From positions 372,001-436,000 of the forward strand of contig NZ_PDKG01000001.1 in NCBI RefSeq assembly GCF_004116725.1: a DNA stretch of 64,000 nucleotides, written 5' to 3'. Positions within the stretch are counted from its first letter, which is position 1, and every line of letters begins with the position of its first letter. This stretch comes from Arcobacter sp. CECT 8986. Its GTDB lineage: Bacteria > Campylobacterota > Campylobacteria > Campylobacterales > Arcobacteraceae. Below, piece after piece: positions 34,073-45,308 of the stretch. The translations under genes and the position numbers were made by a program. The notes under the pieces were generated by a model that did no database searches, had not been told where the DNA came from, and saw nothing but the letters and a program-made list of their open reading frames with translations.

Positions 34073-34939
34073 CTAACAAGAGGCTTTTGCCTCTTTTGGT
34101 GAATAACCAAAATAACTCTTAAAATCTCTACTAAAATGTGAAGGATTATCATATCCTAACTCATTAGCTACATCAACAACTTTATAATCATATTTTGTTA
34201 AAAAATCTTTTGCTTTTGAAAGTCTAATTTTTTTAATATATTGTAAAGGAGTATGAGAAGTAATCTTTTTAAAATGGTTATGAAAAGATGAAACACTCAT
34301 ATCACAAACTCTTGCAAGAGTTTCCATATCATGATTTTCTTTATAGTTATCATGTATTATTTTCAAGGCTTTTGCAATTTTTGATTCTGTATTCTCTTCT
34401 AAAAACATTTTATGCAACATTTTTGCATTTTGACCTATTGCTATCCTATAAAATAGCTCAGTTAATACACCATTTGCTAATATTGTTGATTCTTCTTTTG
34501 ATTCTAATATATCTAATAATTTTGAAGTGATATTCTCTATTTCTTCTGTTACTTTATCTGAAAAAATACCAAAAGTACTATTACTTTTATTTTCAAACTC
34601 TCGTGTACCTAATTTTTCTATAATATCATACATAATTTTTCTATCTAGCGAAATTAGTAAACAAATAAATGGCTCATCTTTTGTTGCATAAGTTTCACAC
34701 TCTAAAGGAAGTGTAGTAGGAACAACTAAATAGTTATCACAGTCAAAGGCAAAACTATTGCTAGCTAAATTAGCAATCTTTTTACCTTGTAAAACCAATA
34801 TTAAACATACATCATAAATTAAAGGGCTTTTAGGTTCATAAGTAGCTGTTTTAAAAATTTTTACACTTGGTAAATTTGTATCGTGAACTCCATCTTCTAT
34901 ATATAATATTTCTCTATTTTCTATAATACTTTTTTTCAT
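34073..34939 (-). CDS. AraC family regulator, YqhC-like
   Basis: 288 residues. An N-terminal AraC_N-type sensor domain (to about 165) is followed by two helix-turn-helix units (MSVSSFHNHFKKITSHTPLQYIKKIRL and DVANELGYDNPSHFSRDFKSYFG). The combination with a YqhD-like dehydrogenase gene mirrors the YqhC aldehyde-responsive activator. The probable target is the direct repeat pair at 32819-32852. Confidence 0.88.
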   Translation of the reverse strand: MKKSIIENREILYIEDGVHDTNLPSVKIFKTATYEPKSPLIYDVCLILVLQGKKIANLASNSFAFDCDNYLVVPTTLPLECETYATKDEPFICLLISLDRKIMYDIIEKLGTREFENKSNSTFGIFSDKVTEEIENITSKLLDILESKEESTILANGVLTELFYRIAIGQNAKMLHKMFLEENTESKIAKALKIIHDNYKENHDMETLARVCDMSVSSFHNHFKKITSHTPLQYIKKIRLSKAKDFLTKYDYKVVDVANELGYDNPSHFSRDFKSYFGYSPKEAKASC

Positions 34940-35010
34940 TTTCGTCTTTAATATTCATATAATTTCGCAATTATAATATAAAAACTTTAATATATAATTT
35001 TTGCTTTAAA

Positions 35011-36081
35011 TTAGTTTTTTGCAATAGAATCTAATAACTTATGCAATTGAACTGCATCATCAAAACTAGGAGCAGTTTTTGTACCATTTTTTATATCACT
35101 TGCAATTAAAGCATAAATTCCAGCAACATTTCTAGGTATTAAATCTTCTGGTTTATTTTGATATAACTCTTTTGGTATTTCTACTTTTTTCAACTCTTTA
35201 TCTTCACTTTTAGCTGCATATATTTCAAAATTTGCAAACTGTCCATGTCCGATATCACCTCTTACTTGAATATCCCCATTTGTTCCATTTATTTCCCATA
35301 AAAAGTTTGTACCTTTTGATAATCCACCTCTATAATGTGCAGAAAATGCAGCGCCATTTTGAAATACTCCATTTGCCATAATTTGATCTGCTGCTGATTG
35401 AGTGATAGTTTCATTTGTATCTGCAACTAAAACTTTATCTCTTCTTGTAATTAATCGACCAGAAATATCTGTGATATTTCCTATTACTTCTTGAATTCCA
35501 GCAAGTGTATGTCCAAAAGGAATTGTAAGCATTGTTGCACCTTTTGATTTATCACTTAAATATGCTAAATCTTTTATAGTTTGTGCACCCCATTGTCCAC
35601 CATCTCCAACAAGTGTAGAGGAAAGAACATCTCCAACAAAACCTTTATTTAGCATCTGTTTTATATAATTTACTTCAACTGATACTCTCATTTGATTTCC
35701 AACAGTTGCTACAACACCTTTTTGTTTTGCAAGTTGTGCTAATTTAATAGCCTCTTCTAAACCATTTCCCAATGGCCATTCACAATGAACATTTTTGCCA
35801 GCATTTAATGCAGCACTTACTAATTCAAAATGATAAGGAACTTTAACAGTAACAACTACTAAATCAATTTCGTCACTATTTACTAAATCATTTGCTGTTT
35901 CAAAAGCAAAAGGAATATTTAATACTTCGGCACTTTTTTTTGCACTTTCATAAGTTGAATTTGCAACACCTACTATTTCAAAATCATCTTTTAGAAACTT
36001 CAATGCAGGATAGTGAGCCACAAAAGCCCAATGACTATCAAAATTTAAACCTATAAAACCTACTCTAATTTTATTATTCAT
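35011..36081 (-). CDS. Gfo/Idh/MocA family oxidoreductase
   Basis: 356 residues. The Rossmann fold starts RVGFIGLNFDSHWAFVAHYP, with an unusual glycine pattern like that of Gal80-type proteins. The family block for the substrate lysine is GKNVHCEWPLG, where the usual EKP is EWP; several Gal80-like members share this. Its sugar or inositol substrate cannot be named. Free-standing between the AraC gene and the macro-domain gene. Confidence 0.85.
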   Translation of the reverse strand: MNNKIRVGFIGLNFDSHWAFVAHYPALKFLKDDFEIVGVANSTYESAKKSAEVLNIPFAFETANDLVNSDEIDLVVVTVKVPYHFELVSAALNAGKNVHCEWPLGNGLEEAIKLAQLAKQKGVVATVGNQMRVSVEVNYIKQMLNKGFVGDVLSSTLVGDGGQWGAQTIKDLAYLSDKSKGATMLTIPFGHTLAGIQEVIGNITDISGRLITRRDKVLVADTNETITQSAADQIMANGVFQNGAAFSAHYRGGLSKGTNFLWEINGTNGDIQVRGDIGHGQFANFEIYAAKSEDKELKKVEIPKELYQNKPEDLIPRNVAGIYALIASDIKNGTKTAPSFDDAVQLHKLLDSIAKN

Positions 36082-36171
36082 TTTATACTCCCCACAAATA
36101 TATTATAAATAATTATAAACTATTGATAAAAAATTTACTAGAAAAATAATCCAAACAAATTGTCATATCCT

Positions 36172-36630
36172 CTAAATTTTTTCATATTTAACCAAAGTAT
36201 GGTTTTCTTCCTTTAAACAATCATCAATTATCTTAGAAATAATTTTCCAATCACCCCTTGCTAAACCAGCTCCAATTTTAGGATATGCAATTTTTTTACC
36301 ATGAAATTCTTCTTTTATTTTTAAAAATACACTTTTTATTGCTTCATAATCTACATTTATTTTATCTGTATTCCAGTCATATTGAGTATATGCATTTATA
36401 ATATAAAAGGAACTATTTTTATTTTCAATTTTTACTTTAGTATAAGTACCAAGTTTTGATTTATCGCCTTTTTTAGTTTTACAATCCTCTTCATAAGCAC
36501 TTGGAAATTCATCTTTTATTCTCTTTGCAATTCCAGCATCCATTGCACAAAAACAGTTACAGCCATGAATAATTACATCAAATTCTCCACTTTTGGCTAA
36601 AAAAATCAAATCTGCTTTTTTTATGTTCAT
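36172..36630 (-). CDS. macro-domain protein (ADP-ribose binding)
   Basis: 152 residues, a single macro domain. The ADP-ribose loop block is VIIHGCNCFCAMDAGIAKRI, and the second loop is IAYPKIGAGLARGDWKII. Similar to ADP-ribose 1''-phosphatase/de-ADP-ribosylating macro proteins of the Poa1p-like group. Monocistronic. A role against ADP-ribosylation damage is possible but not shown. Confidence 0.88.
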   Translation of the reverse strand: MNIKKADLIFLAKSGEFDVIIHGCNCFCAMDAGIAKRIKDEFPSAYEEDCKTKKGDKSKLGTYTKVKIENKNSSFYIINAYTQYDWNTDKINVDYEAIKSVFLKIKEEFHGKKIAYPKIGAGLARGDWKIISKIIDDCLKEENHTLVKYEKI

Positions 36631-36723
36631 TAAATACCTTTTTTTATTTTGCTTTTGTTCTTTTTATACAATAATTTGCTATTATTAATACTTAATTAAA
36701 AAAATAATAAAAAAGGCTTATAT

Positions 36724-38037
36724 ATGAATTCAAATGATGAGGAGTCTTTGCAATTAGAAGATTATATATTAAAAGCAGATAAATTAATAACTTTTGATAA
36801 AAACTTTGATGAAGCAATAAAATATTTAGAAGAAGCTCTTATTTTACACCCTACTAACTATCTAATTTATAGTAAAATTGGTTACTGCTTTATGCAATTA
36901 GAAGATTATGATGATGCAATAATATTTTTTAAAAAAGCGATTTCTTTTTCAATAAATGATTCTACTACTTATTATAATTTAGCTATTTGTCTTGAAGAGT
37001 TAGATTATGAAGATTATGAAGAAATAGATAAGTACTATGAAAAAAGTATAGTATGTGCACTTGCATCATTTGAAAAAGACCCTTCAAATTATATCTATAT
37101 AAAATATATTGCTGATGCGTTTTTCAAACTTGAAAACTATAAAAAATCTATAAACTATTATGAAAGATTTTTAAAATATCAATTAGATGAAGAAGTACTT
37201 GAATTTTTAGGGTATTCTTATCTTTATCAAAAAGAAGATTTTAATAAAGCCATTTTAAATTTAAAAAAAGCCATCAAATACATAAAAGATAATGATAAAA
37301 AAATATATCTTTATAAAGTAATTATTAGTATTTATTACTACGATTTAAGACAATATGATGAAGCCATAAAAATCTATCATAAAATAATAGAGATTTCACC
37401 AAAAGAAGATTTAGTACAACTATATTTTAATATTGCAGATATTTATAGAAGAGATGTAAAAGATTATGAAAAAGCAGTTGAGTTTTATCATAAGTCATTA
37501 GAATATGATGATAACTTTGAGCCATCATATACTTGGCTTGCTTGTACACACAGCTATAAAAAAGAGCATCAATTAGCATTAAAATATTTTTTAATTGCAA
37601 AAGATTTAAATCCTACAAGTGTTGAAGTTTACAACAATTTAGTTTATGTATATAGTGATTTAGGAATGTATGATAAAGTAGAAGAAAATTTACTAAAAGC
37701 TTTAGAAATTGATCCATTATATGATGCTGTTTTATTAGCAATGCTTGAAATAAATCTTATTTTAGGAAAAGAGTTTGATAAAAATTGTGTAAATACTATT
37801 TTAGAAAATTATAGTGAAGTAAGTTCTGTAATGGCAGAGTATAATATGCTAAGAATTTTAAAACTTGCAGTTGAAAATAAAGATATAAAAGATGAATTAG
37901 CAAATTGGGAAAAAGAATATAATCAATTAAGACAAGGTTATAGTATAGAAGCTTTAAGAAATTGGGCAAATAAATTAAATAATCAAACTAAACAAACTGT
38001 ATTAAATGCTTTAGATATTTTCAAAAAAGAAGATTAA
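36724..38037 (+). CDS. cytoplasmic TPR-repeat protein
   Basis: 437 residues without signal peptide. About nine tetratricopeptide repeats are visible (for example LIYSKIGYCFMQLEDYDDAIIFFKKAI and VEVYNNLVYVYSDLGMYDKVEENL; shown in part). Very acidic and A+T-rich. A protein-binding scaffold whose partner is unknown. Separated from the malate synthase stump by a strong hairpin. Confidence 0.85.
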   Translation: MNSNDEESLQLEDYILKADKLITFDKNFDEAIKYLEEALILHPTNYLIYSKIGYCFMQLEDYDDAIIFFKKAISFSINDSTTYYNLAICLEELDYEDYEEIDKYYEKSIVCALASFEKDPSNYIYIKYIADAFFKLENYKKSINYYERFLKYQLDEEVLEFLGYSYLYQKEDFNKAILNLKKAIKYIKDNDKKIYLYKVIISIYYYDLRQYDEAIKIYHKIIEISPKEDLVQLYFNIADIYRRDVKDYEKAVEFYHKSLEYDDNFEPSYTWLACTHSYKKEHQLALKYFLIAKDLNPTSVEVYNNLVYVYSDLGMYDKVEENLLKALEIDPLYDAVLLAMLEINLILGKEFDKNCVNTILENYSEVSSVMAEYNMLRILKLAVENKDIKDELANWEKEYNQLRQGYSIEALRNWANKLNNQTKQTVLNALDIFKKED

Positions 38038-38065
38038 ATATGACCTACTTTAAGTAGGTCATATT
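38037..38065. terminator. bidirectional terminator after the TPR gene
   Basis: AATATGACCTACTT and AAGTAGGTCATATT form a nearly loopless perfect inverted repeat (in practice a stem with a CTTTAAG loop). Confidence 0.75.
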
Positions 38066-38067
38066 AG

Positions 38068-38275
38068 TTATTTATTTTCTTTATATTCTCTTCTATATTT
38101 ATGTAAAAGAGGCTCTGTATAACCTGAAGGTTGAGCTTTTCCTTTAAAAATCAAATCACTTGCTGCTTTAAATGCATATCCATCGTAATTTGGTGCCATA
38201 TTTTCATAACTTGCATCTTTTTCATTTTGTTTATCAACAACTTTTGCCATCTGTTTTTGATCTGTCAACCCTATA
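38068..38275 (-). pseudogene. glcB: malate synthase G, C-terminal stump
   Basis: The last 66 or so residues match the C-terminus of malate synthase [28 protein letters not shown] and [16 protein letters not shown]. The normal protein has about 720 residues. The frame continues up to the edge of the IS3-family element at 38276, and no further glcB sequence appears on the far side of the insertion. The first 90 percent of the gene has been lost, probably by an IS-linked deletion. A TTG could start a small protein, but that is unlikely to be meaningful. Confidence 0.85.
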
Positions 38276-38297
38276 TCATACTCAAAACAATAAAATT

Positions 38298-39140
38298 CTA
38301 AGCAGCCATTTCTTTTTGTAACATTTTTTCTTTCATCATTCTTTTTTCAAACTCTACTGGTGATAAATTATTATTTGCACTATGTAATCTCTCACGATTA
38401 TAAAACACTTCAATATATTCAAATATATCTTGATTAGCTTGTGCTTTAGTATGATATATTTTGTGATGTGTAAGTTCAGTTTTTAGTGTATGGAAAAAAC
38501 TCTCTGCAACTGCATTATCATGACAATTACCTTTTCTACTCATACTTTGAATGACACCATATTGTTTGAGTAAATCTTTATGTTCATAAGAAGCGTATTG
38601 ACTACCTCTATCTGTATGCCACAATAACCCTTTTAATGGTCTACGCCTAGTTATAGCCATATTTAAAGCATCATTCACAAGTTTTGTATGTAATTTATCT
38701 TGCATTGACCATCCAACTATTTTTCTTGAATATAAATCAATAACAGTCGCTAAATACAACCATCCTTCACTTGTAGAGATATAGGTAATATCACCAACAT
38801 ACTTCTCATCTGGAGATGATGCATAAAAGTCTCTATTTAAAATATTTGGAGCTATTGGAAGATTGTGATTAGAATCTGTTGTCATCACTTTAAATCTTTT
38901 TTTCATTTTTACAGACAGTCCCAGATAACTCATGATATTTCTAACTCTTCTTCGAGATACAATCACTCCATATCGCTCAAGCAATTTATCCTTGATTCTT
39001 CTTGTTCCATATGTCTGGCGTGACTGTAAAAATATAATCTCAATAAGTTCATTTAACTTCTCATCAATTTTGTGTATGACTGATCCATTTTTAATCCAAT
39101 GATAGTAACTACTTTTATCTACTTGAAAAACTTTACACAT
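38298..39140 (-). CDS. IS3-family transposase OrfB (DDE)
   Basis: 280 residues from the ATG; the frame extends further upstream (SIKYAWIKEHKES), consistent with production as an OrfAB fusion by -1 frameshifting. An N-terminal HTH_21-like region is followed by an rve integrase core: [10 protein letters not shown] (D), [10 protein letters not shown] (D) and the final E in [15 protein letters not shown] region/[10 protein letters not shown]. It appears intact. Confidence 0.93.
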   Translation of the reverse strand: MCKVFQVDKSSYYHWIKNGSVIHKIDEKLNELIEIIFLQSRQTYGTRRIKDKLLERYGVIVSRRRVRNIMSYLGLSVKMKKRFKVMTTDSNHNLPIAPNILNRDFYASSPDEKYVGDITYISTSEGWLYLATVIDLYSRKIVGWSMQDKLHTKLVNDALNMAITRRRPLKGLLWHTDRGSQYASYEHKDLLKQYGVIQSMSRKGNCHDNAVAESFFHTLKTELTHHKIYHTKAQANQDIFEYIEVFYNRERLHSANNNLSPVEFEKRMMKEKMLQKEMAA

Positions 39141-39187
39141 AACTCCAACACTGAAACTCTCTTTATGCTCTTTAATCCATGCATACT

Positions 39188-39328
39188 TTATAGAGTTTCC
39201 TTTGCGAAATATGCTGTTGCCTTTTTTAATATATCCTTTTCTTGTTTTAAAAGCTTATTTTCTTTATGTAAGCGTTTGAGCTCTTCAGTAGAATCCCTAA
39301 ACTCTTTTGTGTGTCTTTGTCCTCTCAT
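39188..39328 (-). pseudogene. IS3-family OrfA, internally shortened
   Basis: Only 46 residues: the first 13 (MRGQRHTKEFRDS) look like the usual OrfA start and the rest (ELKRLHKENKLLKQEKDILK) is the usual leucine-zipper end with AKE before the frameshift zone. The helix-turn-helix in between, normally about 40 residues, is missing. An in-frame deletion is the simplest explanation, so the element may be unable to transpose by itself. Confidence 0.7.
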
Positions 39329-39479
39329 TTGAACCTCTCAATAATTCTTATTTTAACTCAGTCTTTATTAATTTCTGAGTATGAATTATTGTAGCCGGAT
39401 CAGTATTTATTGTCTACAATTTATACAAAAATAAAATTTTTTATTTTACAAATTTAAATTTTGATTTTTGTAATTGTGC

Positions 39480-39485
39480 TATAAT
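39480..39485 (+). promoter_or_regulatory. extended -10 promoter of pncB
   Basis: TG-C-TATAAT, an extended -10, about 60 bases before the pncB ATG. It lies beyond the IS, so the gene keeps its own promoter. Confidence 0.55.
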
Positions 39486-39545
39486 AGGCGTTCAAAGAGA
39501 TTTTATAAATATAATAATTTTTTTAAAAAATTTTGAAAGAAAAAA

Positions 39546-40997
39546 ATGAATAATACAAAAAGAAACAGAACAATGTTAATTGACTTTTATGAATTCACAA
39601 TGGCAAATGGCTATTTTAATTCAAAACTAAAAGATAAAACTGTCTATTTTGATATATCTTTTAGAAAAGTTCCAGACCAAGGTGGCTATGCAATTTTTGC
39701 AGGTCTTGAAAGTATGATTAAATATATTGAGAATTTTGAGTTTACTAAAGATGATTTAGAATATCTAAAAAAACAAAATCTTTTTAGCGAAGATTTTTTA
39801 GAATATTTAAAAACTTTTAAATTTACTGGGGATATTTATTGTGTAAAAGAAGGTACTGTAATATTTCCTTATGAACCAGTTCTTACTGTTAAAGCAAATT
39901 TAGTAGAAGCACAACTTTTAGAAACATATCTTTTATTATGTTTCAACCACCAATCATTAATTGCTACAAAATCAAGTAGAATTAAAAGAGCAGCAAAAGG
40001 TAGAGTTGTATTAGAAATGGGTGCAAGAAGAGCACATGGAGTAAGTAGTGCAAATAATGGTTCAAGAGCAGCTTATATTGCTGGAATTGATGCTACTAGT
40101 AATACTTTAGCTGATTGTATGTATGGAATACCTTGTAGTGGAACAATGGCACATTCTTGGGTTCAGATGTTTGATAGTGAAGAAGAAGCATTTAGAGAGT
40201 ATGTTAAAACTTACCCAAATAATGCAACTTTACTTGTAGATACATATGATACATTAAGATCTGGTATTCCAAATGCAATAAAAATTATAAAAGAAGAGTT
40301 ACTTCCAAAAAATGTAACTAATTTTGCAATTAGAATTGATTCAGGAGATTTAACATATTTATCTAAACAAGCAAGAAAAATGTTAGATGAAGCTGGATTA
40401 CAAATGTGTAAAATAGTAGTTAGTAATGCTTTAGATGAGTATCTAATTGAAGCTTTATTAAATCAAGGTGCACCAATTGATGTATTTGGAGTAGGAGAAA
40501 GACTTGTAACTGCTAAAAGTAATCCTGTACTTGGTGGTGTTTACAAACTTTGTGCAATGGAAGATGAAGATAAAATTACACCAAAAATAAAAATTAGTGA
40601 TAATCCTGTAAAAATTACTATTCCCCACTTCAAAAAGTTATATAGAATATATGATAAAAAAACACACAAAGCAAAAGCTGATTTAATAACTATATTTGAT
40701 GAAAAAATTGATGAATCAAAACCTTTAACAATTTTTGACCCAGAACATACATGGAAAACACAAACATTTAAAGAATACATAATAAAAGATATCAGAGAAA
40801 CTATTTATAAAGATGGTAAATTAGTATATAAATTACCAACATTAGATGAAATTAGAGCTCATGCAAAAGATGAACTTAGTTATTTATGGGATGAAGTTTT
40901 AAGATTTGATAATCCTCACAAATATTATGTTGATTTATCTGAAGATTTATGGCAAACAAAACTTGATTTAATCAAAAAAATGAAAAGTTCTCTTTAA
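39546..40997 (+). CDS. pncB: nicotinate phosphoribosyltransferase
   Basis: A 483-residue enzyme of NAD salvage: nicotinate plus PRPP to nicotinate mononucleotide. N-terminal LIDFYEFTMANGYF, then FDISFRKVPDQGGYAIFAGLE, the central LEMGARRAHG and FAIRIDSGDLTYLSKQAR blocks are all family hallmarks. It has the longer (Gram-positive-like/type 2) architecture. Monocistronic with its own promoter. It overlaps the convergent DUF2062 gene by 4 bases. Confidence 0.95.
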   Translation: MNNTKRNRTMLIDFYEFTMANGYFNSKLKDKTVYFDISFRKVPDQGGYAIFAGLESMIKYIENFEFTKDDLEYLKKQNLFSEDFLEYLKTFKFTGDIYCVKEGTVIFPYEPVLTVKANLVEAQLLETYLLLCFNHQSLIATKSSRIKRAAKGRVVLEMGARRAHGVSSANNGSRAAYIAGIDATSNTLADCMYGIPCSGTMAHSWVQMFDSEEEAFREYVKTYPNNATLLVDTYDTLRSGIPNAIKIIKEELLPKNVTNFAIRIDSGDLTYLSKQARKMLDEAGLQMCKIVVSNALDEYLIEALLNQGAPIDVFGVGERLVTAKSNPVLGGVYKLCAMEDEDKITPKIKISDNPVKITIPHFKKLYRIYDKKTHKAKADLITIFDEKIDESKPLTIFDPEHTWKTQTFKEYIIKDIRETIYKDGKLVYKLPTLDEIRAHAKDELSYLWDEVLRFDNPHKYYVDLSEDLWQTKLDLIKKMKSSL

Positions 40998-41515
40998 TTA
41001 GAGCTTTTCATTAGATTTTCAATACTTCTTTGATTTCTAGTTTTTCTTACACTCTTTATCCAATAAAAATTTGTAAAATACATACAAATTAAAGCTGAAA
41101 CTACTCCTAAAACAATTGCACCTGTATATAAACTAAGAGCAATTTGGTCCATATTGTCATACATTGATTTGAAACTAAATGTTACTGGATTTTTTGTTTG
41201 AAAAATAAAATTACCAATCTCATATTCAAAATAGAATAGTGGTGGCATTGTTACTGGATTACTTACAAATATAAGAGCAAAACTAATTGGAAAATTTGCA
41301 TTAAAAACAATTGCTAAAAAAGTTGCTAATAACATTTGCAAAGGCATTGGAATACAAGCAACAAATATACCTATAAAGACTCCTAATGCTACTTTTCTTC
41401 GTGAAAGACTCCATATTTGTTTTTTATATAATAGTTTTCCAAAGATTTTTAAAAATTTCTGTTTTTGTATTTTTTCATGTGTAGGAAGTATCTTTTTTAA
41501 CTTTTTTCTTGGCAA
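40994..41515 (-). CDS. DUF2062 membrane protein
   Basis: 173 residues. The motif VALGVFIGIFVACIPMPLQM followed by NFPISFALIFVSNPVTMPP defines the DUF2062 family. Three hydrophobic segments. Function is unknown; in other bacteria it is a short inner-membrane protein, sometimes beside glycosyltransferases. No helpful context here. Confidence 0.88.
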   Translation of the reverse strand: MPRKKLKKILPTHEKIQKQKFLKIFGKLLYKKQIWSLSRRKVALGVFIGIFVACIPMPLQMLLATFLAIVFNANFPISFALIFVSNPVTMPPLFYFEYEIGNFIFQTKNPVTFSFKSMYDNMDQIALSLYTGAIVLGVVSALICMYFTNFYWIKSVRKTRNQRSIENLMKSSN

Positions 41516-41610
41516 AGCTAACCCTTTATTTTAGATGAATTATTTTATCTAAAAAAAGGGATTTTTCTGTTTACAAAACAGATATAATTTTTATTTTAAG
41601 TCTATTTTAT

Positions 41611-42984
<1,374 letters not shown>

Positions 42985-42998
<14 letters not shown>

Positions 42999-43878
42999 TT
43001 CTTTTTGATTCTATTTGTGAACATATAGATAAAGCAATTGATTCAGAAGTATTACTTCCTATATCTAATCCAACAGGAGCAAAAAATCTATTACTATTTT
43101 CTAAATTAAATTTCTTTTTGATATTTACCATATTTTTTTTATTTCCCATCATTCCAATATAATTCATATTTGAAACAAGTAAAGATTCTAAATATATATA
43201 ATCAGTATTTGGATTATGACTTAAAATAACAGAAGCATCATAAGCTTGCATATCAACGTTAAAAACCTCATCAATACTTTGTAAATTTATAATATTATCT
43301 GCATTACTTACAAAGTTTTCATCTATATTTACATCAATAATTGTTGTATTCCAACCCAATAAATTTGACAAATCAACTAAAGGTAAAACATGATTAGCAG
43401 CACCAAAAATAAACAATGAAAATGGTCTTTTTATTATTTGATAAAACTTATCTTTTTCTAGTTTTGTATCTACATTTGTATCAATAAATTTATACTCTTC
43501 GTCATTTGTTATACTACGAACTAATGTTTTATCAAAGTTGTTAAAACACTCTTTTAAAGCACCATAATTATCTTCATAAAAAAATCCAGAAATCAAATAT
43601 TTACTTGTACCATGACCTGAAGAGTTATCTTTTGGAATGCTTTCAAAAACTTCTGAGTGTTTAGATTCTAATACTTTTAAAGATAATTCATCTATTTTTC
43701 TATGTAAAAAAGGACTTCCTAGTATTCCTATACTTTCATTATTTGAGTTATAAATAGAAATATTGCCAGCTTTTGAGTAAGTAGAACCGTGTGTTGATAT
43801 CACACTAGTTACTACTATGTCCAGCTTTTCATCTATACTTTTTTGTATAAATTTTAAAACTTTTTTATCCCAAAACAT
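42985..43878 (-). CDS. XdhC/CoxI family maturation factor
   Basis: 297 residues with the two XdhC parts: the N-terminal CoxI domain (VVTSVISTHGSTYSKAG) and a C-terminal Rossmann-like domain (LFIFGAANHVLPLVDLS...; NYIGMMGNKK). It binds and sulfurates molybdenum cofactor for insertion into molybdenum hydroxylases. It begins 3 bases after the stump of such a hydroxylase gene, so it may now have lost its client here. Confidence 0.9.
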
Positions 43879-43881
43879 AAA

Positions 43882-44098
43882 TTAACCTAATTTTATTGGA
43901 TAACTTGTATATCTTTTATTTGTTGCATCATATAAAGCATTTGCAATTGCAGGGAAAACAGGAGGAACACCTGGTTCTCCAATTCCACCAAGTTTTGCAC
44001 CTGAATTTATAATCTTCACATTGATATTTGGTGTATCTGTTATTCTATTTACTTCATAACCTGATTTGTGATATAAGCTACAGGTTTTGAATCAGAAT
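43882..44098 (-). pseudogene. molybdenum hydroxylase large subunit (IorB/CoxL-like), C-terminal stump
   Basis: The last about 60 codons before the stop at 43882 read KLGGIGEPGVPPVFPAIANA and then RYTSYPIKLG, the C-terminal signature of xanthine-dehydrogenase-family molybdopterin subunits (isoquinoline oxidoreductase beta type). Full proteins have about 700 residues. The frame is lost near the end of the integron integrase gene, so the integron replaced or cut the rest. Confidence 0.8.
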
Positions 44099-45065
44099 TT
44101 AAAAATCCAATGGTGATTTAATATCACCTTTATTTAATTCTTTTACCACATGAGTATATATCATTGTTGTTTCTATTGATTTATGTCCTAAAAGTTCTTG
44201 AATACTTCGTATATCTGTACCATTTTGAAGTAAATGAGTGGCATAAGAGTGTCTAAAAATATGAGAGGTTACTCTTTTATCTATATTGGATTTTTCAACT
44301 GCATTTTTTATATTTCGACTTAAAGTCACATTTAAAATATGATGTCGTCTTTGTTCACCACTTCTTGGGTCTTTCGAGATTTTATTCAGAGGAAAAATAT
44401 ATTGCCATTTGGTTTCAAATTTTGCTTTTTGCAAGTGTGGATTCCGTTCCACTCCATGGAAATTTTCGTTCAAGTGCATAAGGGATGTAAACACTTCCAT
44501 ATCCATTTTCTAAATCTTTTTGGTGTATTTCTTTTACTTTTTCAACTTGAATTTTAAGTTCATCTTTTATTTTTAGAGGAAGTGGTAAAGTTCTATCTTT
44601 AAGTGACTTACTATCCCAAATATAGATTTTATTGTATCCGAAATCAATATCTTTTATACGTATATTTTGTGCTTCTTTCATTCTTAATCCACACCCATAC
44701 ATAAGTTTAACTATGAGTTGATAAATACCTGTCATATTTAATATAATACTTCTTACTTCATTTATAGTTAAAACTACCGGAATATGCTTTCTCTCTTTTG
44801 CTCTTAAAGCTTGAATATTCTCATCTTTTAATGATATATTCAAAACTTGTTCATATAAAAATAATATTGCATTAAAGGCTTGATTCTGAGTTGTAGGAGA
44901 GACATTAAACTCAGTGGCAAGATGGGTTAAGAATTGTTCAATTTCAACTTTACCCATATATTTAGGATGCTTTTTGTTATGGTATAGTATATATTTTTTA
45001 GCCCAATAGATATAGACTCTTTCTGTGCTCATACTATAATGGTTAAACCTTATCTTATCTCTCAT
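44099..45065 (-). pseudogene. intI: integron integrase (IntI), frameshifted
   Basis: Two overlapping frames together give one IntI-type tyrosine recombinase of about 320 residues. The first (45065 to about 44450) has the SAM-like core-binding domain (FNHYSMSTERVYIYWAKKY) and the first catalytic Arg in YGCGLRMKEAQ, ending near YALERKFP. The second (to 44099) has the IntI-specific insert [22 protein letters not shown], then [12 protein letters not shown] and [16 protein letters not shown] with the nucleophile Tyr. The reading shift lies between about 44415 and 44470. All catalytic residues survive, but the protein is split. Confidence 0.9.
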
Positions 45066-45301
45066 AATATAATGTAGTATTATTATGTTTTTTTCTAATT
45101 AACATACATAATGTATTTTTATTACCTTCAACAAGACAAAAAATATATATTTAAATTATAATTAAAAATAAAAAATCAATTAAAAATATTACATTTTGTA
45201 ATATTTTTTCATTAAATACCTATTTTAAGGATATTTTATATGAATGTTTAGTTATTGAGATAATTAAGTAATAAATATATATAATGTATTGTTATTAAAT
45301 A
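45066..45301. other. intI upstream region / attI side
   Basis: About 240 very A+T-rich bases between the integrase start and the first recombination core, where attI and the integrase and cassette promoters should be. A stretch TATTACATTTTGTAATATT is an inverted repeat. No gene is seen. Confidence 0.5.
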
Positions 45302-45308
45302 GTTAAAC
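45302..45308 (+). other. attI/cassette 1 junction core site
   Basis: GTTAAAC fits the GTTRRRY recombination core. Its last six bases belong to cassette 1, and they are exactly complementary to that cassette's R'' (GTTTAAC at 46831). Confidence 0.8.

Larger units (their letters stand above)
38276..39384 (-). mobile_element. IS3-family insertion sequence
   Basis: About 1.1 kb, transcribed on the minus strand. The ends share TCATACTCA as inverted repeats (38276-38284 and 39376-39384), followed inward by partly matching A+T-rich bases. It carries a short orfA (39188-39328) and a full orfB transposase (38298-39140). I see no target-site duplication: the left flank ends CTATA and the right flank starts ATTAT. 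This fits a rearrangement after insertion. Exact ends are uncertain by a few bases. Confidence 0.8.

Noticed and set aside
38068-38268. A small independent protein starting at TTG 38268
   Set aside because: The residues are the malate synthase G C-terminus and the frame runs on into the IS edge; no ribosome-binding site is convincing.
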